Origin: JAAYCB01 sp012744395
Lineage (GTDB): Bacteria; Planctomycetota; Planctomycetia; Pirellulales; Thermoguttaceae
Length of the DNA: 5,777 nucleotides
Direction: 5' to 3'
NCBI GenBank assembly: GCA_028703175.1
Contig: JAQVNJ010000202.1
Coordinates: 1 to 5,777, forward strand
Positions 1-5,777 of the stretch are shown piece by piece (within the stretch, counting starts at the first letter, position 1; the number at the start of each line of letters is the position of its first letter). Made by a program: the position numbers and the translations under genes. The notes under the pieces were generated by a model. The model was not told where the DNA came from and searched no databases. It saw only the letters and a list, made by a program, of their open reading frames with translations.

Positions 1-1628
1 CATTCCGGTGAAGAGTGTTCTTCTCCCCATCTCGAACGAATAGCCAGAACCAGTCGCCCTAAGGACAAGAGTTGCCGGGGAGCAAAGAGCTTATACCACT
101 GATCAAAGCCATACAGCGGAACTCGCATACCGAGCGCCTCCGGGGTTGGAAGCGGCTCATCGGGCACGCCGTAAGGGACATCATCAAAAGTTGCTTGTAG
201 CAGCTCTGGGGCAGGCGATGCCACGTCCAGCTCGTGCTGCGTGGGCCGTCGGTACTCTTTTCCCTTGGCCCCGTTCACAACCACCGCGGTCATCACGCTT
301 CCGAGCCGATTTGCCTTTCCTTCGAGCCGAAGATCTTCCATGGTCATGATCGTCGGGCAACAAGGACACTTCGCTCCGGCGCGGCTCATCGTACCCGCTG
401 CAACCCGTTTGTCGTGCTCGCGCCGCTGCGCGGCATTGCCGCCTCTGGTCGGCACGTTCTTGTCGATGCCAAACTCAACGGATTTCTGCTCCACATTGGG
501 CTCCATCGTCAGCAGCACGCGTTTGTTGGCCTTCCTGCAAAGCCATCGGGTCTTGAGCAGCGGCACCGTTGCTCGACAGTTCTTACATGTTACAGTACGC
601 GCCCACAGATAGGCGGCTGTGGGCTTCGCGACCCAGCGCGGGTTGCGCTTGTCAGCCAAGTAGTCCTCGGTGAACTCATCGTTCAGCGAGTCAATGTCGG
701 CTGTGCAATCATGCCTGAGCGGCACGAGACGCATCGGTTGATGCTCGTAGGCGATGTGGTCCTTCTTGATCGGCTCAAAGTCGGCGTAGGTTGGGTAGTA
801 CTTCGCCAGCTCGCGGCGGGCGCGATCCAGGATCCACTGACCCCAGGCGCGGACATGCCAGGCGAGATCGGCCTGGAGTTCATCCGCCGCCTCATCGGCC
901 TCCTGCTGAAACGGCAGGCTGATCTGATCGTCTCCCGCCTTCCGCTTCCGCTTCGGCTTCTTCTTCAACTGGTCGTACAACCGTTTGAGTGCCGCGCGTG
1001 TCTCCGCCTTGCTGTAGCCCTTGGCCTTCTTGAAGAACTCGGCCATGAAGGCGTCGTTATGCAGAATGAACTCCGGCAGCGGACGAGTCTGCCCGGCATG
1101 CCTCTGCGGGTACTGCAAGGTGCATTTGAGGATGAACCATGCCACAGGATTGATATCCACGGCATTGGCTTCGCAGCCCAATCTCATGGCTTCAAAAGGA
1201 ATTGCTCCCCCACCAGCAAACGGGTCAACTACCTTTGGAGTAGCGCCACAATTGGCTGTTTGAATCGCCTCACGAAACCAATCCACAACATCTTGATTTT
1301 CCGTCTCTCGCTTCCACTGCAAAACGCCCCCCTCGGTTTCTTGTTTGATTCGTTCAATGACTTGGCCATTCGGCATCTTCTTCTTCTCAATCGTCTTGAC
1401 GACCTTGCCAGCAATCTTCTCGCACAACTCTTTACGCCCCTCGGGGTCGCCCGGATCGGGCAAGAGCGTCGCGATGATCGCGGCGCGAGAGGCTGCAAGA
1501 GGTCGCCGAGCAGGCCAAAGATGGAAGCCCGAGATGTGTCCCTTCGGGCCATATTTTTCACGCACCGAGTCCAGCGACGCCTGCTTGAGCGGAAACGCGT
1601 GTTCGATCAGTCGGGAGAAGTCGGTCAT
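1..1628 (-). CDS. DUF1156 (COG1743-type) adenine-specific DNA methyltransferase, C-terminus cut by window edge
   Basis: The first 542 residues are visible; the frame is open to the left edge, and the family is usually about 900-1000 residues. The predicted role is SAM-dependent N6-adenine methylation of DNA in a modification/defence locus. Residues 1-50 form the DUF1156 block (LIEHAFPLKQ, then EKYGPKGHISGFHLW and ARRPLAASRA). SAM motif I is DPFAGGGAIP at 135-144, with an acidic residue at D158 (NAVDINP). Residues 221-230 are lysine-rich. C348-x2-C351, followed by PLLKTRWLCRK, and C421-x2-C424 fit the split zinc ribbon of this family. The catalytic (D/N)PPY motif IV is not in the window and should lie further left. 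ATG 1628-1626 places the DUF1156 block at the N-terminus as in relatives; no strong Shine-Dalgarno precedes it, so translation may depend on coupling to the gene 22 bases upstream. The gene is visibly less GC-rich than the helicase. Family assignment is strong; methylated site and partners are inference. Confidence 0.93.
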   Translation of the reverse strand, partial: MTDFSRLIEHAFPLKQASLDSVREKYGPKGHISGFHLWPARRPLAASRAAIIATLLPDPGDPEGRKELCEKIAGKVVKTIEKKKMPNGQVIERIKQETEGGVLQWKRETENQDVVDWFREAIQTANCGATPKVVDPFAGGGAIPFEAMRLGCEANAVDINPVAWFILKCTLQYPQRHAGQTRPLPEFILHNDAFMAEFFKKAKGYSKAETRAALKRLYDQLKKKPKRKRKAGDDQISLPFQQEADEAADELQADLAWHVRAWGQWILDRARRELAKYYPTYADFEPIKKDHIAYEHQPMRLVPLRHDCTADIDSLNDEFTEDYLADKRNPRWVAKPTAAYLWARTVTCKNCRATVPLLKTRWLCRKANKRVLLTMEPNVEQKSVEFGIDKNVPTRGGNAAQRREHDKRVAAGTMSRAGAKCPCCPTIMTMEDLRLEGKANRLGSVMTAVVVNGAKGKEYRRPTQHELDVASPAPELLQATFDDVPYGVPDEPLPTPEALGMRVPLYGFDQWYKLFAPRQLLSLGRLVLAIRSRWGEEHSSPE

Positions 1629-1640
1629 GCTATTATTTCT

Positions 1641-1660
1641 GCCACAGAGTTCACAGAGAA
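1641..1660. repeat. left inverted arm of the GxxExxY cassette (two CACAGAGNN units)
   Basis: On the plus strand, GCCACAGAGTTCACAGAGAA contains two tandem 9-base units, CACAGAGTT (1643-1651) and CACAGAGAA (1652-1660). Aligned with the reverse complement of the right arm, 16 of 20 bases match, including the outer nine (GCCACAGAG) without mismatch. The stop codon of the GxxExxY gene (TGA, 1653-1651) lies inside this arm. Confidence 0.75.
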
Positions 1661-2022
1661 ATGCGTTTGATTCCGTCGACCATGCGAGGGCAGCCGAAGT
1701 TGAGTAATAAGCCTCGTTTTAGGCCTGTTGCCTTCAGATAGGAAAGCACCTGAGCCATCGCCACGTCGGGTAGTTTGGAAAGCGATTTGCATTCGACGAC
1801 AACCTGACGGTCTACGAGAACATCAAGTCGCTGCCCCTTGATGACGTGCCCCTTGTAGGTTACGTCGACCTCCACCTGCCGCTCGCACTGAATCCCGCGC
1901 AATCGCAACTCGACAACCAACGCCTCCTCGTATATGGATTCCAGCAGACCCGGCCCCAGAATCCGATGAACTTCGATCGCCGCTCCGATGATCTTTTCAG
2001 TCAACGCGTCTCGTTCTTCCAT
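1651..2022 (-). CDS. GxxExxY protein, PD-(D/E)XK-like nuclease family
   Basis: A complete 123-residue protein of the GxxExxY family (TIGR04256; related to Pfam PDDEXK_3). Near the N-terminus it carries AAIEVHRILGPGLLESIYEEAL, which contains the naming motif G-L-L-E-S-I-Y. It then has a conserved D in GQRLDVLVD and an E-x-K in VVVECKSL, which match the D...ExK core of PD-(D/E)XK folds. The C-terminal half (ALSYLKATG-like segment, then GLLLNFG) is also typical. The biochemical function of the family is unknown; nuclease activity is only predicted from the fold. ATG 2022-2020 is chosen because it has a GAGG ribosome binding site 8 bases upstream and gives the usual family N-terminus. The same frame is open far upstream, but that part lies inside the helicase gene and is a shadow. 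The gene lies 26 bases after the helicase stop and 22 bases before the methyltransferase start, and both its ends lie in short inverted repeats. It may be a passenger rather than an operon partner. Confidence 0.93.
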   Translation of the reverse strand: MEERDALTEKIIGAAIEVHRILGPGLLESIYEEALVVELRLRGIQCERQVEVDVTYKGHVIKGQRLDVLVDRQVVVECKSLSKLPDVAMAQVLSYLKATGLKRGLLLNFGCPRMVDGIKRISL

Positions 2023-2049
2023 CTCCGTGTCCTCGGTGTTCTCTGTGGC
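2021..2049. repeat. right inverted arm of the GxxExxY cassette (three CAC-GAG units)
   Basis: On the minus strand there are three tandem 9-base units: CACAGAGAA (2047-2039), CACCGAGGA (2038-2030) and CACGGAGAT (2029-2021). The outer end, GCCACAGAG, is identical and inverted relative to the left arm. The last unit runs into the ATG of the GxxExxY gene. The outer base (2049) is the final G of the helicase TAG stop codon. Confidence 0.75.
2031..2034 (-). promoter_or_regulatory. ribosome binding site of the GxxExxY gene, inside the repeat
   Basis: GAGG on the minus strand lies 8 bases before ATG 2022-2020. It is part of the middle copy of the 9-base repeat (CACCGAGGA), so the repeat array itself supplies the translation signal of the cassette gene. 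Confidence 0.5.
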
Positions 2050-5000
2050 TACTGAATTGCCGTCGCAAGGATGTCTCTGGGGTGAAGCAATACACTCCCC
2101 TTGGCCTTCGCCAGCAGCGCCCCGAACGGGTCCTGCACGCGGACGAGTCGCGGGGCGGGGGTCGCGCAGTCGTAGACGACGTAGAGCCAGTAGCCGTCGC
2201 GAAGGTTGGCGGCCTTGGCCCACTCGTTCGACGACACCTCCACGTCGCCCGAGCGTGCCCGGCCCTTGACCTCGATCGCCCGCCGTCCACGCCGATCGTC
2301 GTGGGGATACTCGGCGTGCAGATCGAACCCCGGATTGTCGGCGAGGCCGGCCGCCCGAGCCAAAGCTGGCGAATGGACGTCCGTTACCACGGCGCCCTCG
2401 GCTTCCTCGTAGCTTCTGGCGACTTCCATCGCCACGCGTTCGACATTCGCGTCGTGCCGCGCACGATCTTCGGGGTCGGACGAGGGGACGATCATCGCGT
2501 GGGCGACGAAGTTGAGCGTCCCCGGGGCGATCAACTCCGGCTCGCGCCGGATGGTGGCCAGCGCGAGGCTGCGTCGTTCGGCCAGCGATCGCTGCTGGAG
2601 CTTGATCTCCTTCAGCGCTTTCGCGGCGCCGACATTGCCGCCGCGGGCCTTCTCCGATTGCTTCACGCGGGCCGTGGCCAACTCCGTCTCCTGGAAGTTG
2701 AACCCGCGGATGAGGAACTGCTCGCGCTCGGGCAGCGTGTTCAGAAGGAGATCGCGGCGATCCTTGGCCAGGTCGCGGGCGACGCGCTCGACCAGGAACG
2801 CTTCGGCCTGGTCGCGGAGGTTCTCTCCGCCGGCCGCCAACCGCTGCGCCGCCGGCGGCAAACCATGCCCGCTTCGAAGCAGCAGGAGGTGTTCTACCGG
2901 GCAGAGGGACAACTCGACCCCCGCGAATTGTTTCAGCCCCACCAGCCGGCAATCGAGGACCTCCTCGGTTGCCAGCTCCGGCAACTCGGGATCGGCCTGG
3001 CGAACCACCCGCACGAATGCGACGTGGAAGAGGTACGGCTTCTCCGCGGTCGGATCGACGAAGACCGCGCCGCGAAGGGCCTGCCTGCTCAGGCGGTCGC
3101 TGACAAGGGCCCGAATCTGCTCGAACACCGGCTCGCCCGGGTGGACCCAAACGGCCGTCTCCTTCTGCTCGGGACGAAAAACGGTCAGGCACTGACGTTG
3201 CTGTGGGGTGTACACTTCGAGCGCCTGGAGGAGCGGATCGATCGCGCCCTTCTTCGCCGGCTGCAGGGAGAAGCACTGGTCCATGTCGCCGTCGATCTCG
3301 ATGTCGACCAGCGGCGTCGCGTTTTGTAGGTAATGACGAACATAGCCGGGCAGCAGGCGGCGGTAAACCTCCTGTGCCAGGTCTTCGCGAAGTCGCGGCA
3401 ACTGCCGCTTCACGTCGCCGCCGTCGCCGTAAAGCATTCGCTCCTTGGCGGCCAAGGCTTCAACCTGTTCCGGGGTCAAGCGCCCTTCGAGCTCGTGGGC
3501 GACGCAATCGCCGCCCTCGAGAACCGACCGCTCCATGTAAGCCTTCAGCGAAACGCCCTCGAAGAGCCGGCCGATCGAGTCGAAGACCTTCTCGCTGCCC
3601 AGGCTTTCACGGATCGCTTCCAGTTTGTTCAGTAGCGTTTCGATCACCATCCCTTCACGGGTCTTGGGGGCGACGAGATTGATGATCCGGACCGGATCGT
3701 GCTTCTGGCCGTAGCGGTGAATCCGGCCCATCCGCTGTTCCAGCCGGGCCGGATTCCACGGCACGTCGAAGTTGATCATGATCCAGCAGAATTGCAGGTT
3801 GATGCCCTCCGCCGCGGCGTCGGTGCAGATCATGAACCGCGCGCCCCCGTCTTCATGAAGGCGACGGAAGCGATCGACCTGTTGCTGGCGCTCGGTGTAG
3901 TACATGCCGCCGTGAATCTGGGCGATCTGGCCGGTGTAGCCCATGCCGCCGAGCCGCTGGATCAAGTACTCGAGGGTGTCGCGGTGCTCGGTGAAAACGA
4001 TGAACTTCTCGCCGGAGAATGTCGGGTCGGTCAGCACCTCCCGCAGTCTGTCGAACTTCGACTCCTCGCCCTTCTCGTAAACCTTCCGAGCCAAGTCACG
4101 GAGCCCCAACACCTGCTCTCTCTCGACAACTAGGTCCGTCAGGGATGCGGCGATCACGCCGGCCAAGAGGTGGTCTTCCGAGACCTCGCTCTCTTCCCGT
4201 CCGTCGACCGAGGTTTCCTCGTCGGCTGTCTTCGAGTCGAAGACATCTTCTTCCTCGGCGAGCCGTCGCTGAAGGACGACCAGTTGTTCTTCGGTGAGTC
4301 TGCCCTCCTGGACCTGGCGAATGAGTTCGTCGAGCTTGTCGATGCGGCGTTCAAACGACCGCAGCAGCGCGTAGGTGGAACTGGCCAGACGCCGCTGCAG
4401 AACGCTCATCGCCAAGCGGGCGGCAGAGCGGTTCAGGAGCTTGGCCCGGTTGTAGACGTGCCGCATGTAGTCGGTGGTTTCATCGTAGAGAGTCTGTTCG
4501 CTGACCTCTCCTTGGGCCAGGTCGTAACCCAGCGTGTCGGAGATCCGCTTCGGGTAGAGGGGCTTGCCGCTTAAGTGGACCATCTCCTCCTTGGTGCGGC
4601 GGATGAAATGGGCCTGGCGACGCTGCGGCGGATACTGGTCGAACGCCTCCGGGGTGGACAGCACGTCGGGCTCAAGCAACCGCCAGAGGCCGTAGTAGGG
4701 ATAGTCTTTGCCCTGGTGGGGCGTTGCGGTAAGCAGCAGCAGGTGATGGGGGGACCAGGGCAGCCGCCAGGCGGGGTCGAGCCCGCGGACGCCCGCCAGG
4801 GCCTCGGCCAGCCGGTAACGGTCGGTCCTGCGCACCCGCAGATCGGCGCCCCGGTCCACGGACAGCTTGTGGGCCTCGTCAAAGACGACGAGGTCGTACG
4901 GCTCGACCTGTTCCTCGCGGAGCCGAGAAAACACGCGACTGCCCGCCAGGGTATCGACGCTGACGATGACGCGGTCGCTATCCGGTCCCATGAAGGGGTT

Positions 5001-5609
5001 GGCGTTCTTGGCGTCGGCGCCCGTGACCACGTTGAAGGTCAGATTGAACAGCACCTGCAACTCGGCCTGCCAGTTTCCGATCAGGCCGGCCGGGGGCACG
5101 ATCAGCACCCGGCGAAGGAGGCGGCGCGAGAACATCTCGCGGATGTACAGGCCCGTCATGATCGTCTTGCCGGCCCCTGCGTCGTCGGCCAACAGGAACC
5201 GCAGGCGGGCCTGCCCCAGCATCTGGTCGTAGACCGCGATCCTCTGATGGGGAAGAGGATCGATATTGGATATCTCAGTGGCGAAGGCGGGATTGGCGAG
5301 ATGGCCGAAGGAGAGCCGTTCACCCTCGATGAGACACGACACCCCCTCCGGGCGGGCGGTGAGGTCTAGGGTCGGGGGCCCCTTCGGGGCGGATTCCGCG
5401 GGCCTGCCCGGTTCGTCTTCCAGTTCGCCCGCGAGTTCCAACAGGCGGTTCCAGGCCAACTGTGATGGAACGGATTTGCTGTTCTCCCAACGATTTACGG
5501 TTGGGAATGAGACGCCGAGCCTCTCGGCAAGAGCGACCTGCGTCAGCCCCAGGCGACGCCGAAGCTGCTTGATCTGTCGTGGCGCGTTCTTGCCCGGGGT
5601 CCGGTCCAT
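2049..5609 (-). CDS. HTH (XRE) - SNF2/HepA-like helicase - DUF3883 fusion protein
   Basis: An intact 1186-residue protein, predicted to be an ATP-dependent DNA translocase of a defence or modification system. Residues about 12-60 form an XRE-type helix-turn-helix (RRRLGLTQVALAERLG, then VSFPTVNRWE). The helicase core follows: Walker A DDAGAGKT with K148; DEAH at 244-247; motif III LLLLTATPHQG near 291-301; motif V ICTDAAAEGINLQ near 594-606; motif VI LEQRMGRIHRYGQ near 623-635 with the expected arginines. A charged, coiled-coil-like stretch with an acidic run (about 450-480) separates the two lobes. Residues about 1065-1160 resemble DUF3883/NOV_C, with D1096 (GFDLHAEY) and E1113-V-K1115 (IEVKG), then NEWAKA and YWLYVV. 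The start could be GTG at 5624, giving five more residues, but ATG 5609-5607 has GGTGGAG nine bases upstream, whereas the GTG lies inside that site. It is the first gene of the operon, with its own promoter. It resembles DrmD of DISARM in general type, but I cannot show it is an orthologue. Confidence 0.95.
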   Translation of the reverse strand: MDRTPGKNAPRQIKQLRRRLGLTQVALAERLGVSFPTVNRWENSKSVPSQLAWNRLLELAGELEDEPGRPAESAPKGPPTLDLTARPEGVSCLIEGERLSFGHLANPAFATEISNIDPLPHQRIAVYDQMLGQARLRFLLADDAGAGKTIMTGLYIREMFSRRLLRRVLIVPPAGLIGNWQAELQVLFNLTFNVVTGADAKNANPFMGPDSDRVIVSVDTLAGSRVFSRLREEQVEPYDLVVFDEAHKLSVDRGADLRVRRTDRYRLAEALAGVRGLDPAWRLPWSPHHLLLLTATPHQGKDYPYYGLWRLLEPDVLSTPEAFDQYPPQRRQAHFIRRTKEEMVHLSGKPLYPKRISDTLGYDLAQGEVSEQTLYDETTDYMRHVYNRAKLLNRSAARLAMSVLQRRLASSTYALLRSFERRIDKLDELIRQVQEGRLTEEQLVVLQRRLAEEEDVFDSKTADEETSVDGREESEVSEDHLLAGVIAASLTDLVVEREQVLGLRDLARKVYEKGEESKFDRLREVLTDPTFSGEKFIVFTEHRDTLEYLIQRLGGMGYTGQIAQIHGGMYYTERQQQVDRFRRLHEDGGARFMICTDAAAEGINLQFCWIMINFDVPWNPARLEQRMGRIHRYGQKHDPVRIINLVAPKTREGMVIETLLNKLEAIRESLGSEKVFDSIGRLFEGVSLKAYMERSVLEGGDCVAHELEGRLTPEQVEALAAKERMLYGDGGDVKRQLPRLREDLAQEVYRRLLPGYVRHYLQNATPLVDIEIDGDMDQCFSLQPAKKGAIDPLLQALEVYTPQQRQCLTVFRPEQKETAVWVHPGEPVFEQIRALVSDRLSRQALRGAVFVDPTAEKPYLFHVAFVRVVRQADPELPELATEEVLDCRLVGLKQFAGVELSLCPVEHLLLLRSGHGLPPAAQRLAAGGENLRDQAEAFLVERVARDLAKDRRDLLLNTLPEREQFLIRGFNFQETELATARVKQSEKARGGNVGAAKALKEIKLQQRSLAERRSLALATIRREPELIAPGTLNFVAHAMIVPSSDPEDRARHDANVERVAMEVARSYEEAEGAVVTDVHSPALARAAGLADNPGFDLHAEYPHDDRRGRRAIEVKGRARSGDVEVSSNEWAKAANLRDGYWLYVVYDCATPAPRLVRVQDPFGALLAKAKGSVLLHPRDILATAIQ

Positions 5610-5618
5610 CGATTCTCG

Positions 5619-5625
5619 CTCCACC
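5619..5625 (-). promoter_or_regulatory. ribosome binding site of the helicase gene
   Basis: GGTGGAG on the minus strand; its GGAG core ends 9 bases before ATG 5609-5607. This site decides the start. The alternative GTG at 5624-5622 overlaps the site itself and has no purine-rich sequence ahead of it. Confidence 0.65.
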
Positions 5626-5651
5626 GACTGGAAGACAGGTGTGACGCCGGA

Positions 5652-5680
5652 TTTATATCACATGCAATAGTGATCGTCAA
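5652..5680 (-). promoter_or_regulatory. sigma70-type promoter of the helicase operon
   Basis: On the minus strand, TTGACG (5680-5675) and TATAAA (5657-5652) are separated by exactly 17 bases. Each hexamer differs from the consensus at one position. A start of transcription about 7 bases past the -10 box would fall near 5645 and leave a leader of about 36 bases before ATG 5609. This is the only strong promoter-like pair I saw on this strand; none was seen in the short gaps between the three genes, which supports one transcript. The match is read by eye, not tested. Confidence 0.72.
5657..5674. promoter_or_regulatory. inverted repeat in the promoter spacer, candidate operator
   Basis: ATCAC, 8 bases, GTGAT form an 18-bp dyad that fills the spacer between the -35 and -10 boxes and touches the -10 box. 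A protein bound here would block RNA polymerase. The first gene of the operon starts with an XRE-type helix-turn-helix, a class that often binds dyads of this size, so self-repression is a reasonable guess. A second, wider pair (TGACG at 5642-5646 and CGTCA at 5675-5679) flanks it but is not centred on the same point. Confidence 0.45.
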
Positions 5681-5777
5681 TCTGCCACGCGATATGCTAT
5701 GTCAGTTCGGCCCGCGCGGCTAGCCCATGGTCACCGTCGAGGAGGATTTTGGGCTGCGAAGGCCGAAACGGTTGCCG
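5681..5777. other. region upstream of the operon, no gene supported
   Basis: These 97 bases reach the right edge. A plus-strand frame starting ATG 5727 stays open for 17 codons to the edge, but has no ribosome binding site. Minus-strand frames from the edge close at a TAG (5700-5698) and at a second TAG near 5721. Any of these could be the end of a neighbouring gene, but the pieces are too short to choose. No terminator hairpin is clear. Confidence 0.4.

Larger units (their letters stand above)
1641..2049. mobile_element. putative repeat-bounded GxxExxY cassette, about 409 bp
   Basis: The unit consists of one GxxExxY gene bounded by inverted arrays of a 9-base CACAGAGNN repeat, with almost no other DNA. 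It carries no transposase, so any movement would need help in trans or recombination between repeats. I see no convincing target-site duplication in the bases just outside (ttatttct on the left, tactgaat on the right). The placement exactly between a helicase stop and a methyltransferase start suggests insertion into a short intergenic gap, but this is inference from one copy. Confidence 0.4.

Noticed and set aside
234..1670. Long plus-strand open frame of 478 codons.
   Set aside because: It lies opposite the methyltransferase, whose minus-strand frame has clear DUF1156, motif I and zinc-site matches. The plus-strand translation has no recognisable domain and no ribosome binding site; it is an antisense shadow.
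2023..3276. N-terminal extension of the GxxExxY frame, which would give a 541-residue protein.
   Set aside because: The added part overlaps the helicase gene in another frame on the same strand, is Arg/Gly/Pro-rich low-complexity sequence, and the family normally begins near ATG 2022.
2082..3329. Long plus-strand open frame of 415 codons.
   Set aside because: Antisense to the C-terminal part of the helicase in high-GC DNA; the composition is arginine/leucine-rich with no domain, as expected of a shadow.
1..5609. Assignment of the operon to DISARM class 1 (drmD, drmMI).
   Set aside because: The helicase is of a comparable type, but the methyltransferase is DUF1156, not the DrmMI type as I know it, and no DrmA, DrmB or DrmC is in the window. 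The gene symbols were therefore not used.
5610..5624. GTG start for the helicase at 5624.
   Set aside because: The GTG lies within the GGTGGAG ribosome binding site of the ATG at 5609 and has no site of its own; it adds only five residues, so the difference is small.
5727..5777. Plus-strand ATG frame open to the right edge (begins MVTVEEDFG).
   Set aside because: Only 17 codons, no ribosome binding site, and the opposite strand is also open over most of it. Too little to call a gene.
1..5777. tRNA, rRNA, CRISPR array or terminator hairpin.
   Set aside because: I found no direct-repeat array with spacers, no cloverleaf-like segment and no GC-rich hairpin followed by a T run; the only repeats are the short arms around the GxxExxY gene and the promoter dyad.

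Overview
The window is GC-rich bacterial DNA carrying one convergently organised operon, all on the minus strand and read from right to left: an HTH-SNF2 helicase, a small GxxExxY protein, then a DUF1156 DNA methyltransferase that runs off the left edge. The high GC, the codon use and the GxxExxY gene in CACAGAG-type repeats remind me of Planctomycetes or similar environmental bacteria. That is a weak guess, because no rRNA or housekeeping gene is present.

Layout from the 5' end of the operon. Positions 5681-5777 hold no gene I can support. A good sigma70-type promoter (TTGACG, 17 bp, TATAAA on the minus strand, 5680-5652) has an inverted repeat filling its spacer. It is followed by a clear ribosome binding site (5625-5619) and a 1186-residue helicase (5609-2049). 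The helicase has an N-terminal XRE-type helix-turn-helix, a complete SNF2/HepA-like ATPase core and a C-terminal DUF3883-like domain with a D...ExK signature. After 26 bases comes a 123-residue GxxExxY protein (2022-1651), a PD-(D/E)XK-like family. After another 22 bases comes an adenine-specific DNA methyltransferase of the DUF1156/COG1743 type (1628 to beyond position 1). Its N-terminal DUF1156 block, SAM-binding motif I and split CxxC zinc site are visible; its catalytic motif IV lies outside the window.

A SNF2-type helicase next to a large adenine methyltransferase is the arrangement of several known or predicted anti-phage systems: DISARM class 1 by analogy, and the COG1743-containing defence loci more directly. 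I read the operon as a self-regulated modification/defence module whose remaining genes (often a DUF499 ATPase and a PLD-type nuclease) may lie to the left.

The most unusual point is the GxxExxY gene. It sits between the two core genes as a roughly 410-bp cassette bounded by inverted arrays of a 9-bp CACAGAGNN unit. Its start codon, ribosome binding site and stop codon all lie inside those arrays, and the helicase stop codon touches the outer edge. This looks like a compact repeat-bounded insertion that preserved both neighbouring reading frames.
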